Shown here: positions 12,351 to 23,074 of the stretch, one piece after another
How positions within the stretch are numbered: the first letter of the stretch is position 1
Layout of the letters: each line of letters begins with the position of its first letter
Source: Humulus lupulus
Taxonomy: Eukaryota; Streptophyta; Magnoliopsida; Rosales; Cannabaceae
NCBI RefSeq assembly: GCF_963169125.1
Contig: NC_084796.1
Location: 216,900,448 to 216,964,447, forward strand
Direction of reading: 5' to 3'
DNA length: 64,000 nucleotides
The notes under the pieces: model-generated
Database searches by the model: none
What the model was told of the DNA's origin: nothing
What the model saw: only the letters and a program-made list of their open reading frames with translations
Program-made: the position numbers and the translations under genes

Positions 12351-12524
12351 CGCATGGGGCTTTTTGCCCTATTTTAGGCCGTATCTCGGCGAGCCCGTGG
12401 GGTACTGCCGAGATAGGGTCCAATTCTGGGCCAAATTTCTATTTATTTTTACCTACCAATCTCGACGTACACACACGGGCCCACTGAGATTGGTATGATT
12501 GATTAGGCTTATTTTTTTGTAGTG
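12351..12524. repeat. Right CACTA terminus and subterminal repeats
   Basis: Motifs 'tctcggcgagcccgtggggtac' and 'gccgagataggg' (12383-12418) and 'atctcgacg...gggcccactgagatt' (12460-12493) are the counterpart of the left-end repeats. The end 'ttattttttTGTAGTG' at 12524 is the reverse complement of a CACTA terminus. Confidence 0.65.
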
Positions 12525-12527
12525 AGT

Positions 12528-13106
12528 ATTGGGTGTACGAGGTCATTCAATAGGTTGTGCAGGAGTATGTTGTGAGCTCCAAAAATATGGTCCCGAGGAT
12601 GCTTAGTTGGTCGCACCAGAAGAATAAGGATTTTACCAACTCTACCATTTCATAAATGTTTTTGAAGATCACTTTAAGTGATATTTTATTGACGATAAGC
12701 AATTATGTTTGACTATATGTCTATTTTTTATGACATTTTTACTTTAATCAATGTTTTTTGTTGGTTGCAGTTGATCGTGTTACCGTTGTTGAAGCCCCAA
12801 CTAGCAGAGGTGCAATATTACAACGCCCTAACAAAGGGTGATGTTCCTCTGTATCTCGAGCTTGGTCAGGACCCTGAGGAGACTGGTGGGGAGGACGAGA
12901 CGACCTTAGATTTTGAGAAAGTGGCCAAGAAGGTGTCTCAGGTTTCCCAAGCAGCGAAGATATTTGATGATGTTGGCCCTAACAAGGAGGACAGGTTGCA
13001 GGTTGCCCAAGAAGCGAAGAATGCCCTGATGATGATGTGGTGTGTATGTTATCAAACACGTCGAGCATCTCATGGTCAGGCTTCAATTAGACACCATTTT
13101 CTATGA
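12528..13106 (+). pseudogene. DUF1985-like relic, MULE/Ulp1-associated type
   Basis: Frame from 12528 reads 'YWVYEVIQ', a stop, then 'VPRMLSWSHQKNKDF' and a second stop near 12655. A possible intron ends at 'ttttgttggttgcag' (12757-12771). A longer frame to 13106 follows with 'LPLLKPQLAEVQYYNALTKGDVPLYLELG' split over it and an acidic, Lys-rich tail. The W-x-Y/F-E-x-I ... P-R-M-L-x-W pattern is what I know from DUF1985 domains, which in plants often accompany Ulp1-like proteases in MULE-type transposons. The start is missing: the CACTA terminus abuts it. Family assignment is from memory of motifs only. Confidence 0.35.
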
Positions 13107-13362
13107 AAATATTGAGGTGTTCAGGAACAACTGGACGATGGACTTATGGTATTAGAATGTGCGACCTTGATGGACCTTCATATGCCACCATCAGATACTA
13201 GTATATATTTTTGTTTTTTTTTTAATTAAGCATATTTTATAAGAGCGAGTATGTTAGGCTCTTCATTCCATTGAAGATGATTGTATATATAAAGGTTATT
13301 TTGGGGGAAAAATTACATGTTCTATTTTTTTTTTATAATTTTGTAAGAACAATCAACCCTAT

Positions 13363-13580
13363 ATCGAGTTATTATCGAGCACATCAAGAATGCATCGAGC
13401 TGTAATTGAGTTGTAATCGAGCATTATCAAGCTATATTGAGTTATATGTCTTTTATGATGTTATGAAACATACATCGAACAGTCATCAAGCTGCAATCGA
13501 GCAGCCATCGAGCTGTAATCGACCTTGTTTTGAGATGTAATTGAGCTTATATCGAGATGTAATCGAGCTTATATCGAGCA
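13363..13580 (+). repeat. 11-bp-phased ATCGAGC array, left side of the MULE
   Basis: The heptamer ATCGAGC and one-base variants start at 13363, 13374, 13383, 13394, 13405, 13416, 13426 and 13436, then at 13474, 13485, 13496, 13507, 13518, 13529, 13540, 13551, 13562 and 13573: ten in a row at exactly 11 bp (the 13529 copy is the most degenerate). The four spacer bases vary (often tgta or ttat). It lies between the end of the transposase frame and the presumed MULE end. Confidence 0.85.
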
Positions 13581-13675
13581 AACATAGTCTAGAAATAGTT
13601 AAGAATAAAAAAAAAGGAAAACCTAGTAAAGTAAAGTTAATAAAATACAAATACGTCCAAATTGATACAAAGAGT

Positions 13676-15284
13676 TTATTGCCTAGCCTTACATGAAGCC
13701 CTATTGTGTCCAATACCATCACAGCTACTACACTTATGCTCTTTCACTAGAACTTCGCCATTGGATGGATAACATTTTTTCTTTGATCTTCCTAAATTTT
13801 TCTTCTTTGGTTGAACAATTGGTTGTTTCTCAACAGGTACCCCAACTTGCATATTCTTTATGTCCTCCGAAACTGTCCACTCGTCATCATTGCCACATGG
13901 GTAAATTGTTTCTTTATATGACTCAATAGTGTAGAATGGGGAACACAGTGAGTAAATGTTGACACTACAGTCGAGGGTTGCAGCCACTGCATAGACACAA
14001 GGTATCCCTATAATTTGAAACATGCCACAAGAGCATGATTTGGTCATCAAATTCACCTCACCATCACCATCTGCGTCCACCACATGAAATTCAAACTATC
14101 TAGGAGCGTGGACATTCAAGAACCTTGCTTTGCTTGCAATTCCTAACAAATCTTTCTCCATTAGTGGTGATAATTTTGTTGTGCTCTTCTCTACCTCATC
14201 ACCCGCAAATAATATCATGACTGAAGTGTGAAATGAATGAATTCCACAAAAGTAGTGCATGGAAAGGTTCTTGTGTCCCTAGCATTGTTGTTAAAGCTTT
14301 CGGCATAGTTGCTTGGTCATTATATTGTATCGATTCCCAAGAAAGTAAGCACGAGTCCACTTATCAAAACCAATACCCTCGAGATATTGATCTATGGCAG
14401 GATTCATTTGCCTTATATTATCAAAGTACTTGTGAAATTGTGTCTTCTGAAATGCATAGGTCGCATTCCACATCTCCTTGTGGCACTGGTCAGTCTTGAA
14501 CTTAGCGATTACATCCATACTTATATGATGGTGGCATGCACCGTGGTAGGCATTAGGGAAGATGAACTCAAGAGCATGAATAATTCTAACATGCTTGTCT
14601 GATAAAAAAGCCAGATTATCAACATCCCCAACCCGAACGCAATTGGATACAAGTGGTTATTCAAATCCAATGCAACAACACGTAGCATGTGGCCACCATA
14701 CCTCGTCTTCAAGAAAGTGTCATCCACACATATCACAGGACAACATGATCTCAATCCCCTTCTTCAAACTCAAAGTGAGAAGAAGCAATAAAGAAAGAGA
14801 CCATCCTTTGTGACAAATCGGTTATTGTGCATGGATTATTTTGCTGCAATATGTGCAAGTAAAAAGGTAACTTGGAGTAGGAATCTTCAGATGTCCCCCT
14901 AACATACATGAGTGCTCAACGACCCAAGGTTCTGCTTGACGACAATCTTTCTGTCGTACTTCTAGTGAGCATGTATGTACACTATTGTAAATAGTGATCT
15001 CAAACATGGAAGACCGCGCTAATTTTTTCCTCCTTAATCTCCAACCATAGTCAAGATCCTTGCATGTGATATACCACACATCAGTGCTAGACTTCTTCAC
15101 CAAAAACCCAAAATTATTCTTCATTGCAAAGAGAGTCGCTTTGGTTTTCAAATCCATCTTGTTGTCAAAAGTCTTCCCAATGTGTATTTTTCTCAATGGT
15201 GCACCGGATGAGGAGGTGTGTGATTGACCAGAGGTCATAATATCTTCTTTCATAAACATGGGCGCATTCCATCTTGTGTGATAT
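13676..15284 (-). pseudogene. MULE transposase: MuDR DNA-binding, DDE core, SWIM and zinc knuckle
   Basis: Minus-strand reading, N to C. 15284 down to 14830 gives the MuDR-type DNA-binding domain ('KIHIGKTFDNK', 'WRLRRKK', 'HTC'). 14754-14600 gives the catalytic core ('VICVDDTFLKTRYGG'), a 1-nt frameshift, then 'SDKHV' with the second Asp. 14590-14290 gives the 'FPNA..HGACHHH' block and the Trp-rich segment. 14083-13960 gives a SWIM zinc finger CSC-x9-C-V-Y in which the usual final His is Tyr. A CCHC knuckle (C-x2-C-x3-GH-x4-C) ends at 13680. Several stops and frameshifts (near 14100, 14285, 14620, 14790) show it is dead. The next upstream codons continue at 17613-17689. Confidence 0.88.
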
Positions 15285-17607
15285 TGTAACGACCCCGAAA
15301 TCACTATTAGGGCTTAAGGGCCTGGAGTAGTGTGCCTGGAGGGCATAATGGGATTCTGTGTGTGACTTTTATGAGTTTAATGCATGATTATGATTTAATG
15401 CACGTTATATGACTATTTGATTAATTGTGGTGCATGACTATGTGAATTAGTATGCATGTAGACCTGATTGAGCATATTTGTAATTTGGCCATGTTGGGCA
15501 TGACTATGTTGATACCTGTGATCTATGACTCGAGACGATCCTAGAGTGAGCGGGTTAAGGGAAAAGTCAAAGCGGGAATCTATACCCGGCTTGGGTTAAG
15601 CCCGGGGAGTTTTAATGATAATTTGGAAATATATTGATGTTAATCTTGATGATGAGGAATGTATATTTGACGATTATTCAGGTATTGCGTAGCGAGCGGG
15701 AATTATTAGGAACACTTGAGGAATTAGTAGGAACTTGGGTAATATGACTAAAATTCCCCTTTATGGGCATAAAGGTTTAGAGTTATTAAGGGAGGGCATT
15801 TTGTTCATTAGGCTTGTAAGAGATAATTAAAGAAGGGCTTTATACTTAGTGGATTTTGTAGAGTTAAAGTTATAGGCTGAAAAGAAAGAAGGAAAGAAGG
15901 GGAAAAAGAAAGAGAAGAGCTGAAGGGGTTTTTGCTCCAAAAGATCGGTTTGTGGCTCTCCCAACCAAATTCCTTCATTTTTCTTGGAGTCAAACTCAGT
16001 GGAGAGCTAGGGTAGGCTGAGCATCAAGAATCCTAAGCTAGGCTTGAGGATTGGCAAGGGGTTAGCAAGATCACATCAGAAATTGAGGTAAGTTCTTGGG
16101 GATTTTCTGTTTTAGGGTTTGACTGGTTTGGATTGTGTTTTTGAGCTAAATGGATGGGGTTTTTGGGGAAAACAGGTCAAGTTTGTGAAGGTGCAAGCTA
16201 AGGAGGTCTAGGGTTCGATTCAAGGTCGAAATTCCACTCACGGTATGATTCTAAGACCCTATCTTTGTTGTTTGAGTGAATTTCTGGTTTTTTGGGTTCA
16301 TAGTGTTAGATTTTGAGTTTTGGGTTGCTTGAGCTTGGGATTGAGTTCATGGGATGCTTGGGATGAGTGTGTGGTGTGTATATGTGTTTTTTTGGGTTTG
16401 GAAAAGGTTTGGGCAAGTTTGGAGTTGAAATGGGAGAAGAAAATCACAAGATGCGATTTTTGGTTTTGGTCTGGCTGCAACTAGCGCTACAGCGCTAGTC
16501 AGGGGGCGCTGTAGTGCTAGCCCCTGGTCTGATGGGGTGGTTCTGCTTGTAGCGCTATAGCGCCCTCTTTTGAGTGTTGTAGCGCTGCACTGTTCACAGA
16601 GGGGATTTTTGGGCTTTTGTGAAGGGATTTTGACCTAGGGTTCGGGGCTCGATTTCGCCACTTTGTTTTGGGGATCTAGGACTTCCCGGGGGGCTCGGGA
16701 TTAGTCCCGAGGCTAGGTTCGTGACTTGAGGTTGGTGATGACTTTGACTTGTGGATTTTGCTTAGGTAAGCGCTAGGGCTCGGGTAGGATCGTGCTCAAG
16801 GAGTCGGATGATCAAGGCTACCGAATCTAAAGGTAAGAAAACCGTAACACCCGAGAATAGGGCATGGGCCCACTGTGTGATCGCAGGGCACGACCCTAGA
16901 TTGTATTGTGTGCAAGTGTGTAAACTTAGATGAATTGTATGTTTGAATGGAATGAACGGCAAAGGCCGAGAGCGGCGTAGGCCGGGTACGGCAGTGGGGC
17001 CAAAAGTAACGCTCAGCACATGGGATGCTATAGCTAGGGTGGGACCCAAGGCATACATGAGTTATCCTACGGTGTGGACCGAGACCCCAAGCTTTGGTAA
17101 GGGCTCTGGGGCGGCATGGCCGTGCTTGTTTAATCTGATGGTTTTTCTATTTATCAGCAAATTATGCCAGCTATATTAATTGCATATGTTATGTGTTATT
17201 TGGGTTTCTTGCTGGGGTTCGGCTCACGGGTGCTCCGTGTGGCAAGTAAAAGCAAGGAATCAGTCAACCGGCCATGAGTATGGAGAGCGTGGGGGCGGCG
17301 CGTACATGTTCGGCCTGCCCGACTGCTTTGGTTGGGGGCATTTTGTATATGGCTGTATTAAACCATTCTTTTGATAGTTGATCAAGTGTAAATCTATTTT
17401 TGAGTTGTAAATATTTTGTAAACCTTATTTTGGGATCCCAGATGTTTTATACTTAACGTTTTCAATGAAACTAAACATTTTAAAGAGTACAGCCTTAAAC
17501 TCTGGTTTATTCACAACTTTGGTTTTAGAAACCACTTCGAGTCAGTCAAAAGCACGATTCTATTTTAAACTCACTTAGTAACGGCTCTAAGGTATTAGGG
17601 CGTTACA
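15285..17607 (+). mobile_element. Solo Ty3/gypsy LTR in the MULE transposase, TSD GATAT
   Basis: Starts TGTAACGACCCCGAAATC and ends GTATTAGGGCGTTACA. It is flanked by identical GATAT at 15280-15284 and 17608-17612, so it is a complete 2323-bp LTR with no internal region, formed by LTR-LTR recombination. It carries the shared 'cttgctggggttcggctcacgggtgctccgtg' block (17209-17240) and a cluster of AGCGCT palindromes (16481-16585). Apparent ORFs such as 16943-17374 are LTR sequence, not genes. Confidence 0.93.
16481..16585. repeat. AGCGCT palindrome cluster in the LTR
   Basis: CTAGCGCT-ac-AGCGCTAG (16481-16498) is a perfect 8-bp inverted repeat. It is followed by 'ggggcgctgtagtgctagcccc' split around 16503-16524, 'tagcgctatagcgcc' (16550-16564) and 'tgtagcgctgca' (16576-16590). 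GC-rich in an otherwise AT-rich LTR. Confidence 0.8.
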
Positions 17608-17612
17608 GATAT

Positions 17613-17689
17613 TTTGTAGAAAATATTGGAACTTTCCCTGTAATGTTATCTTATGTTCCAGCAGGACGACTAGAGCTTGTGTAACACCT
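17613..17689 (-). pseudogene. 77-bp bridge of the MULE transposase between two insertions
   Basis: This is the only MULE sequence between the solo LTR and gypsy-A. Read on the minus strand, with one TSD copy removed on each side, it joins the frame at 52121 (...ETPDTS) to the frame at 15279 (YHTRWNAP...) without a shift. One in-frame TAA lies inside. The stretch is Ser/Pro-rich, a linker ahead of the MuDR-type domain. Confidence 0.85.
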
Positions 17690-19914
17690 CAAATTTCCTA
17701 ATAAGGCTTAGTGTCTTGATTAGGGAGCGAGGAGGGAAATAATTGGATTAATTATATGAATTATGTGTGTTATAATACGATATGACTATGTTTGCATGTT
17801 TGGGTGTATTAAGCATGCATGTGGGCCTGTTTCTTATTAGAAGGGTATTTTCGTAATTTGACACGTTGAGGGTATATTTGTAAATATATGTATTTTATGA
17901 TTGATACAACATTATTGTGTGGATATATTTTGGTTACTCCGCACGAGATGATCTTAGTGAGCAAGTTAGCGGTTTAGTCACAATAGGGTCAAATACCCGG
18001 CTTGGGGTAAGCCTAGGGATATTTTGGTAATTTAGTACATTACTGGGATTTATCGGGTAATGGGAAGTTAATTGATGTTTACTTGGGATATTATAATTAA
18101 TTGGGAAATTATGAGGTAACTTGAGATTAATGGGAAATGGTGGCAAAAGATGATTTTACCCTTCAGTGCATTAAAGAGAAAGCTTTTGGGTGAGGGGCAT
18201 TTCAGTCTTTACATGCCCATGGATTAGCTTAGTAAAATCAAATCCTCAGAATGAGGAAAAGAGATAACCACAAAAACACCCCCCTCTTCTCTCTCACGTG
18301 TCTATCTTTCCCTCCCTCTTAGTTTGGTTAAGTTCTTTGAATTTTGGAGGAGTTTAGCTTGGAATTGGAGGCTTGAAGCAGAGAATGGAGTTAGGTGTAG
18401 CTTAGGGTTGTTATTTATCAATTGAGGTAAGATCCCATGCTCTATTTTGAGTGAATTTATGGTGGTTTAACTTTTTTCTTGAGATTTAAGCTTATTGTTG
18501 GGTTTTGAATTGGAGTAATGTTTTGGCTTGATTTTGGGGAGTTTTGCTGCCTATGTTGTGTTATTGAGAGTCCTATGATCAATTAAGACTTTGTTATGAA
18601 TTTTGAGGGATTTGGCTCGAAGAAATTTTTTGGAAATCTGGGTTCACAGGGTTGCGTCGCGGTGCTGATATGAACTCAAGGGCGTTGGGGTTCTTCTGAA
18701 CCACCTCAGCTTCGCGATGTGTGTCCAATGGAAACAGGTCCAGGGTTCTCTGCTTTGGGGAATGCCACGACCCTTCAGGGGTGTGTTGCGGTGCTAATTG
18801 GGAATAATAGCCAAATTAGCTTTTGAGTTGCGAGGACTTGAACCTAAGGCTAGGGAAGGATTCTACTACCTGGTTTAGTAGAATTCGAGGTCCCGGAGGC
18901 TAGGACTCGGTTCGGAAGCCTTTATTTACTCTATATTGATGGTATCCTCTATTATAGTTGTTACTAGGGTATCTCTAGGGCTTGGAAGGTGATCATGCTC
19001 GAGGGTCATTTCTGATTGAAAGGCTTGACTTATGAGTCAAGGGCAACAATAGCGCGCTGAGCGCATGGCAGCATGGGTAGGCCTATCGGAGAGCATGGTA
19101 TATGCTTGACCGACCCTATGGTCGATTGGAAAATAAAGTGCCAGGTACGCTTGGCCATCCCTATGGCTGGTTATACAAAAGATAGGCAAGGGGCCCCAAG
19201 GTGACTCTACAGCCATTTATCTAGGGAACGGGCCTATCTATGAGCGTGGTATATGCTTGACCGACCCTAAGGTCGCTTGGAAAATAAAGCGCCAGGTACG
19301 CTTGGCCAGCTTTAAGGTTGCTTATATAGAGAATAGGGCAACGGGCCCCGAGGTGACTCTATAGTCACTTATCTAGGGAAACGGGCCCAAGTTTGACTCT
19401 ATAGTCACTTATTTGGATTGAATGCATGCACGAGTAGGGTTATTACTGCTACGCATGCTAATTATTATTCTATAATATGTTATTGACTAATTATGATCAT
19501 CTTTAAGTTTTCTTGCTGAGCCTTGGCTCAAGGGTGCTATGTAGTGTAGCTAAAGGAAAAGGGAAGTTGTAACAGCCATGAGTTGGAGAGTTTCGGTGGA
19601 GGCGTATACATATGCAGCTTGCTCGACCACCACGGCCAGGGATTCATAAAAAAATTAGGTTCAACCCTAATTTTTCTGCTTAGGTCGGCCTATTGTGTTC
19701 TTTTGAATTGTAAATGATCTCTTAATGTTTATTTTGGGATCCCATGTATGAATTTAAACTTTTTAATACAATGATGACTTCTTTTGACCAAAATTTTTAA
19801 TCCTAACCTGTTAATTACCTTTGGTTACTTGTTTATGGCCAAATGACTCGATTAGCAAGTCTAGCACTATTTAAAATACATAGTGTAACAATTTTGGCTA
19901 TCCAGGGCATTACA
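17690..19914 (+). mobile_element. gypsy-A 5' LTR
   Basis: 2225 bp, TGTAACACCTC...GGGCATTACA. It contains a hairpin ladder at 19021-19420, the shared 'tcttgctgagccttggctca' block at 19511-19535, and GC-richer words 'gtcgcggtgctg' at 18655-18667. The immediate left neighbour is TSD GCTTG. It is about 2.2 kb like the two related solo LTRs at 15285 and 32831. Confidence 0.95.
19015..19420 (+). repeat. Ladder of short hairpins in the gypsy-A LTR
   Basis: Successive small inverted repeats share a CTAT- or TATG-like loop but have different stems: CTTGACT-tatg-AGTCAAG (19024-19041), CGACC-ctat-GGTCG (19111-19124), GTGACT-ctat-AGTCAC (19363-19378), and TGACT-ctat-AGTCA near 19394-19408. Partly decayed ones ('ggccatccctatggctgg', 'gaccctaaggtc') lie between. 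The same ladder is in the 3' LTR at 51280-51640 and in the LTR fragment at 62490-63380. Confidence 0.75.
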
Positions 19915-19917
19915 ACT

Positions 19918-19929
19918 TGGTATCAGAGC
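19918..19929 (+). other. Primer-binding site for initiator tRNA-Met
   Basis: TGGTATCAGAGC three bases after the LTR end is an exact complement of the 3' end of plant initiator tRNA-Met. Confidence 0.92.
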
Positions 19930-20499
19930 TCCCAAGTTTTAAGTGTTCCTGAAGACTAACTGGGCATGTACACTCGCCACTAAAGACAAGCTCGACTTAG
20001 GTTTTGGTAATTATTTATGTGGTTATGTGTTTAACTGCTTAAATATGATATAAATGATTTAGTTCCTTGCCTTATTAGGGAGCATGAAATATTGTGATAG
20101 GGCCTGGCCCTTTACTATGGTATGCATGTTAAAGATGTGCTTATTAGGTCTATTACTGCTTGTGAATGTTAAGGAAACGCTTCTTAGCATTGTCATATGT
20201 ATATGTAGGCCAAGAAATGCTTATTAGCACTGTTAATATTGGTAAATGTTAAATAAATGCTTATTAGCATCGCTATTTTCTTATAAATGCCAAAAAATGC
20301 TTATTAGCATAGTTATCAGCTTACAAATATCAGGAAATGCTTATTAGCATGACTGTTGAGTGTGAATGCTTGTTTTTTTGCTCTTGGACCGCAGGGCGGC
20401 AAGAGGTATTATTATTACTACCTAATTGACCGGATTGATTACTAAAGAGATAAGCTTGGAAGTATGCTTCCAAGACAGTCGGATCCATTAGCCGGCCAA
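19930..20499 (+). other. gypsy-A untranslated leader with repeated 'atgcttattagca'
   Basis: No gene. 'aaatgcttattagcat' or close variants recur near 20214, 20256, 20296 and 20336, each after a stretch like 'tgtcaagg' or 'gtcaaa', about 40 bp apart. They form a short degenerate tandem array in the leader ahead of gag. Confidence 0.6.
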
Positions 20500-21580
20500 G
20501 AAATATAGGCCTAGAATGATAATTAGGACCAGACCCCTCCGCCAGCTTCAGAGAACTGGCAGCAAGTGCTTGCTAATATACAAGCTAGATTACAGAGGCG
20601 GGAAGAAGAGATCTGTCTACTTAGACAACAATAGGTTCCAACATGGAACGTTCAGCCAGAGGTGCAACCTACATTGGTATTGGTAGTAGTATAGCGGCCA
20701 GAGGCTGGGAACAAATGGGAATCCCTTTATGAAAGGTTTAGAGAGCAGCACCCTCCAGTTTATTAGGGTAATTCAGATTCGTCAATGTCCGAGCAATGGA
20801 TGAGCATGATTATTGTTGTCCTAGACTTTATGAGGGTGGAGGGCGATGAGAGAGTGTCCTGTGCCACGTATATGTTTCGAGAGGATGGCCAAATTCGGTG
20901 AGAAGTAATATTCCAGACCAGGAACATGAAAACCATGGATTGGGAAGAGTTTAGAATTGTATTTAATGAAAAGTACTACAATAATGCATTTAGGGCTGCA
21001 AAGGCAGAGGAATTCAGTAAGTTGTTATAGGGAAATATGTCAGTGGCAGAGTATACACTGAGGTTTGATAGACTGGCCAAGTTTGATGTGGACTTGGTGC
21101 CCACAGATGGTACAAGGAAGGAAAGGTTCCTTTAGCGGTTACAACCTATGATAGCCCAAGACGTTCGAATTACCATCGTGCATGGGGTGACGACATATTC
21201 ACAGGTGATAGAGAAAGCCCTTACTGTAGAGGGCATAGAGAACAAAATCTAGCCTGAGAACGCAGCTAGGAGAGACACCAAGAGGATCAGACCTCCATTT
21301 ATTGGTTCTGGTATTAGCAGAAGCCCTATTGACTAGAAAATGAAGGCTCCATATACTTTTTCAGCTTCAGGCCTCGACAGAAGGCCACGTGGTATATAGA
21401 TAGGCTGCCAGGGCGGCAATGAGGTCTAGATGGCCTACCCTGAGTGCACTAGTTGTAGAAGGTGCCATGTGGGAGAATTTCGGACAAAGGTTTTATTTTT
21501 GTGCGGGATATTGGGACACTTGAAGAAAGACTGTCCGAGGGGAAAGAAAGAGGAGCCCAAGAAGAGATACAGCCTGACGC
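20500..21580 (+). pseudogene. gag: gypsy-A gag
   Basis: The frame gives a Pro-rich start, then a retrotransposon gag domain (about 20790-21240: 'WEEFRIVFNEKYY', 'MSVAEYTLRFDRLAKF') and a basic tail. It ends with a CCHC-like knuckle in which 'LCGILGHLKKDCP' is clear (21495-21540). Stops are frequent and almost all TAG where Gln or Trp would stand (for example 20632, 21028, 21133, 21250). No intact start codon can be chosen. Gag would form the virus-like particle. Confidence 0.82.
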
Positions 21581-21589
21581 CAGCTTGGG

Positions 21590-21960
21590 TGTTTGCTTTG
21601 ACGCATGCAGAGGTTGAGGCTAGTCCCTCAGTAGTGACAAGTCAGCTTTCTAGTGCTGGAACCTCTTACTCTATTTTGATTGATTCTGGTGCTACACAAT
21701 CTTTTGTTTCTATTAGGATAATTGATAGATTGTGTAGAGCATGTGATTATTATATAGTGGGGTTTTGAACTTTACTTTCCACAGGGGAGTTAGTAGTCTC
21801 TAGGAGATGGATCAGATCATTGTCAGTGACAGTGGATGGAAGAGAGTTGTCAATTGATTTGATTAAGTTAGTTATGAATGACTTTGACATGATTTCGGGC
21901 ATGGACTGGTTAGTTAAATATAGGGCAACCATAGACTGCAAAAAAAAAAAGATGGTAACC
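21590..21960 (+). pseudogene. gypsy-A aspartic protease
   Basis: 'LIDSGATQSFVS' around 21676-21711 holds the catalytic Asp (codon 21682-21684) in a D-S-G-A setting typical of the RVP_2 proteases of chromoviruses. A TGA at 21766 breaks the frame. '...GMDWLVKYRATIDC' (about 21898-21940) is the C-terminal flap/dimer region before the RT linker. Processes the polyprotein in an active element. Confidence 0.85.
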
Positions 21961-22134
21961 TTTAAGCTTGAAGGTGAGGATCCCTTTGTATTTTTTGGTG
22001 TTGTCCATGGACCACATGTACCTATGATATCAGCATTGAGAGCTAGAGACCTATTGCAAGGTGGTTGCATAGTTCTTGGCCAGTGTGGTGGATACCACTC
22101 AGGTTGTGTCAGTTGGACCAGAAGAGACTAGACT

Positions 22135-23069
22135 AGTCTGTGAGTTTCTGGATGTATTTCAAGAGGATTTTCCAAGGTTGCCGCCACATAGAGAGATATA
22201 GTTTGTTATTGAACTGGCACCAGGGACAAAACCAGTCTCTAGGGAACCATATAGAATGGCCCCAGTATAGTTGAAAGAACTGAAGGTACAGTTACAGGAG
22301 TTGTTCGACTTGGGTTTTATCAGACCCAGTTTCTCTCCATGGGGTGCACCAATCTTATTTGTAAAGAAGAAAGACGGTTCTTTGAGGATGTGTATTGATT
22401 ACAGGGAACTGAATAAGATAACCATTAAGAATAAGTATCCTCTCCCAAGGATAGATGATCTATTTGATCAGTTGTAGAGTAAGACGGTATTCTCGAAGAT
22501 AGATCTTCGATCTGGTTATCACCAACTGAGGATCAAGGAGGAATATATACCGAAGACAACTTTTCGCACCAGATATGGGCATTACGAGTTTATGGTTATG
22601 TCATTTGGTTTGACTAATGCCCAGCTGCTTCTATGGATCTAATGAACAGGGTGTTCAAGGATTATCTGGATCATTTTGTGATCGTCTTCATCGACAATAT
22701 TCTAGTTTATTCTCAGTCAGAGAAAGAGCATGAGCAGCATCTCAGGTTGGTTTTACAGAGATTATGGGAACATAGGTTGTATGCAAAGTTCAAGAAATGT
22801 GAGTTCTAGTTACTGCAGATGACTTTCGTTGGTCACATTACCAGTAGAGGTGGAATCAAGGTGGGCCCAGCTAAGATTGAGGCAGTTAGAGATTGGCCAA
22901 CGTCAAAAAATGCTCTAGAGATCATAAGTTTTCTAGGATTGACAGGTTATTACAGGCATTTTGTGGAAAGGTTTCCTAGGATTGTTTCACCACTCACAGA
23001 GTTGACACGCAAGAACCAGAAGTTTGTATGGTTAGATAATTGTGAGAACAGCTTCCAGGAACTGAAGCT
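22135..23069 (+). pseudogene. pol: gypsy-A reverse transcriptase, N-terminal and palm parts
   Basis: Recognisable RT blocks are '[34 protein letters not shown]' (split over 22315-22415), '[12 protein letters not shown]', '[11 protein letters not shown]' and 'FGLTNA'. The catalytic box at 22687-22698 reads F-I-D-N, so the second Asp is Asn. A frameshift lies near 22620 and TAG stops at 22207, 22267, 22477 and 22810. The tether region continues to 23069, where a solo LTR splits the frame. The rest (RNase H) resumes at 26345. Confidence 0.93.
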
Positions 23070-23074
23070 GCGTT

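Larger units (their letters stand above)
1336..12524. mobile_element. Segment bounded by CACTA-type termini
   Basis: The left end begins CACTAGAAAAGAATTGG at 1336. The right end finishes ATTTTTTTGTAGTG at 12524, whose reverse complement starts CACTACAAAAAAAT. Both ends are followed inward by several copies of a 'CTCGGCGGGCC / GGCCC..CCGAGAT' subterminal motif, as plant CACTA (En/Spm-type) elements have. No CACTA transposase is visible; the interior is a gypsy LTR remnant and a copia element, so it would be non-autonomous. The flanking triplets are aat and agt, not an exact 3-bp duplication, so one element with a mutated TSD and two element ends brought together are both possible. Confidence 0.5.

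Noticed and set aside
12283..12498. 71-codon frame as a host gene
   Set aside because: It spans GAA repeats and the CACTA subterminal repeats, so it is repeat DNA read by chance.
13363..13580. ATCGAGC array as a coding repeat
   Set aside because: An 11-bp period shifts the frame at each unit and all frames contain stops.
16762..17374. Several GC-richer frames on both strands
   Set aside because: Entirely inside the solo LTR 15285-17607; no family similarity.
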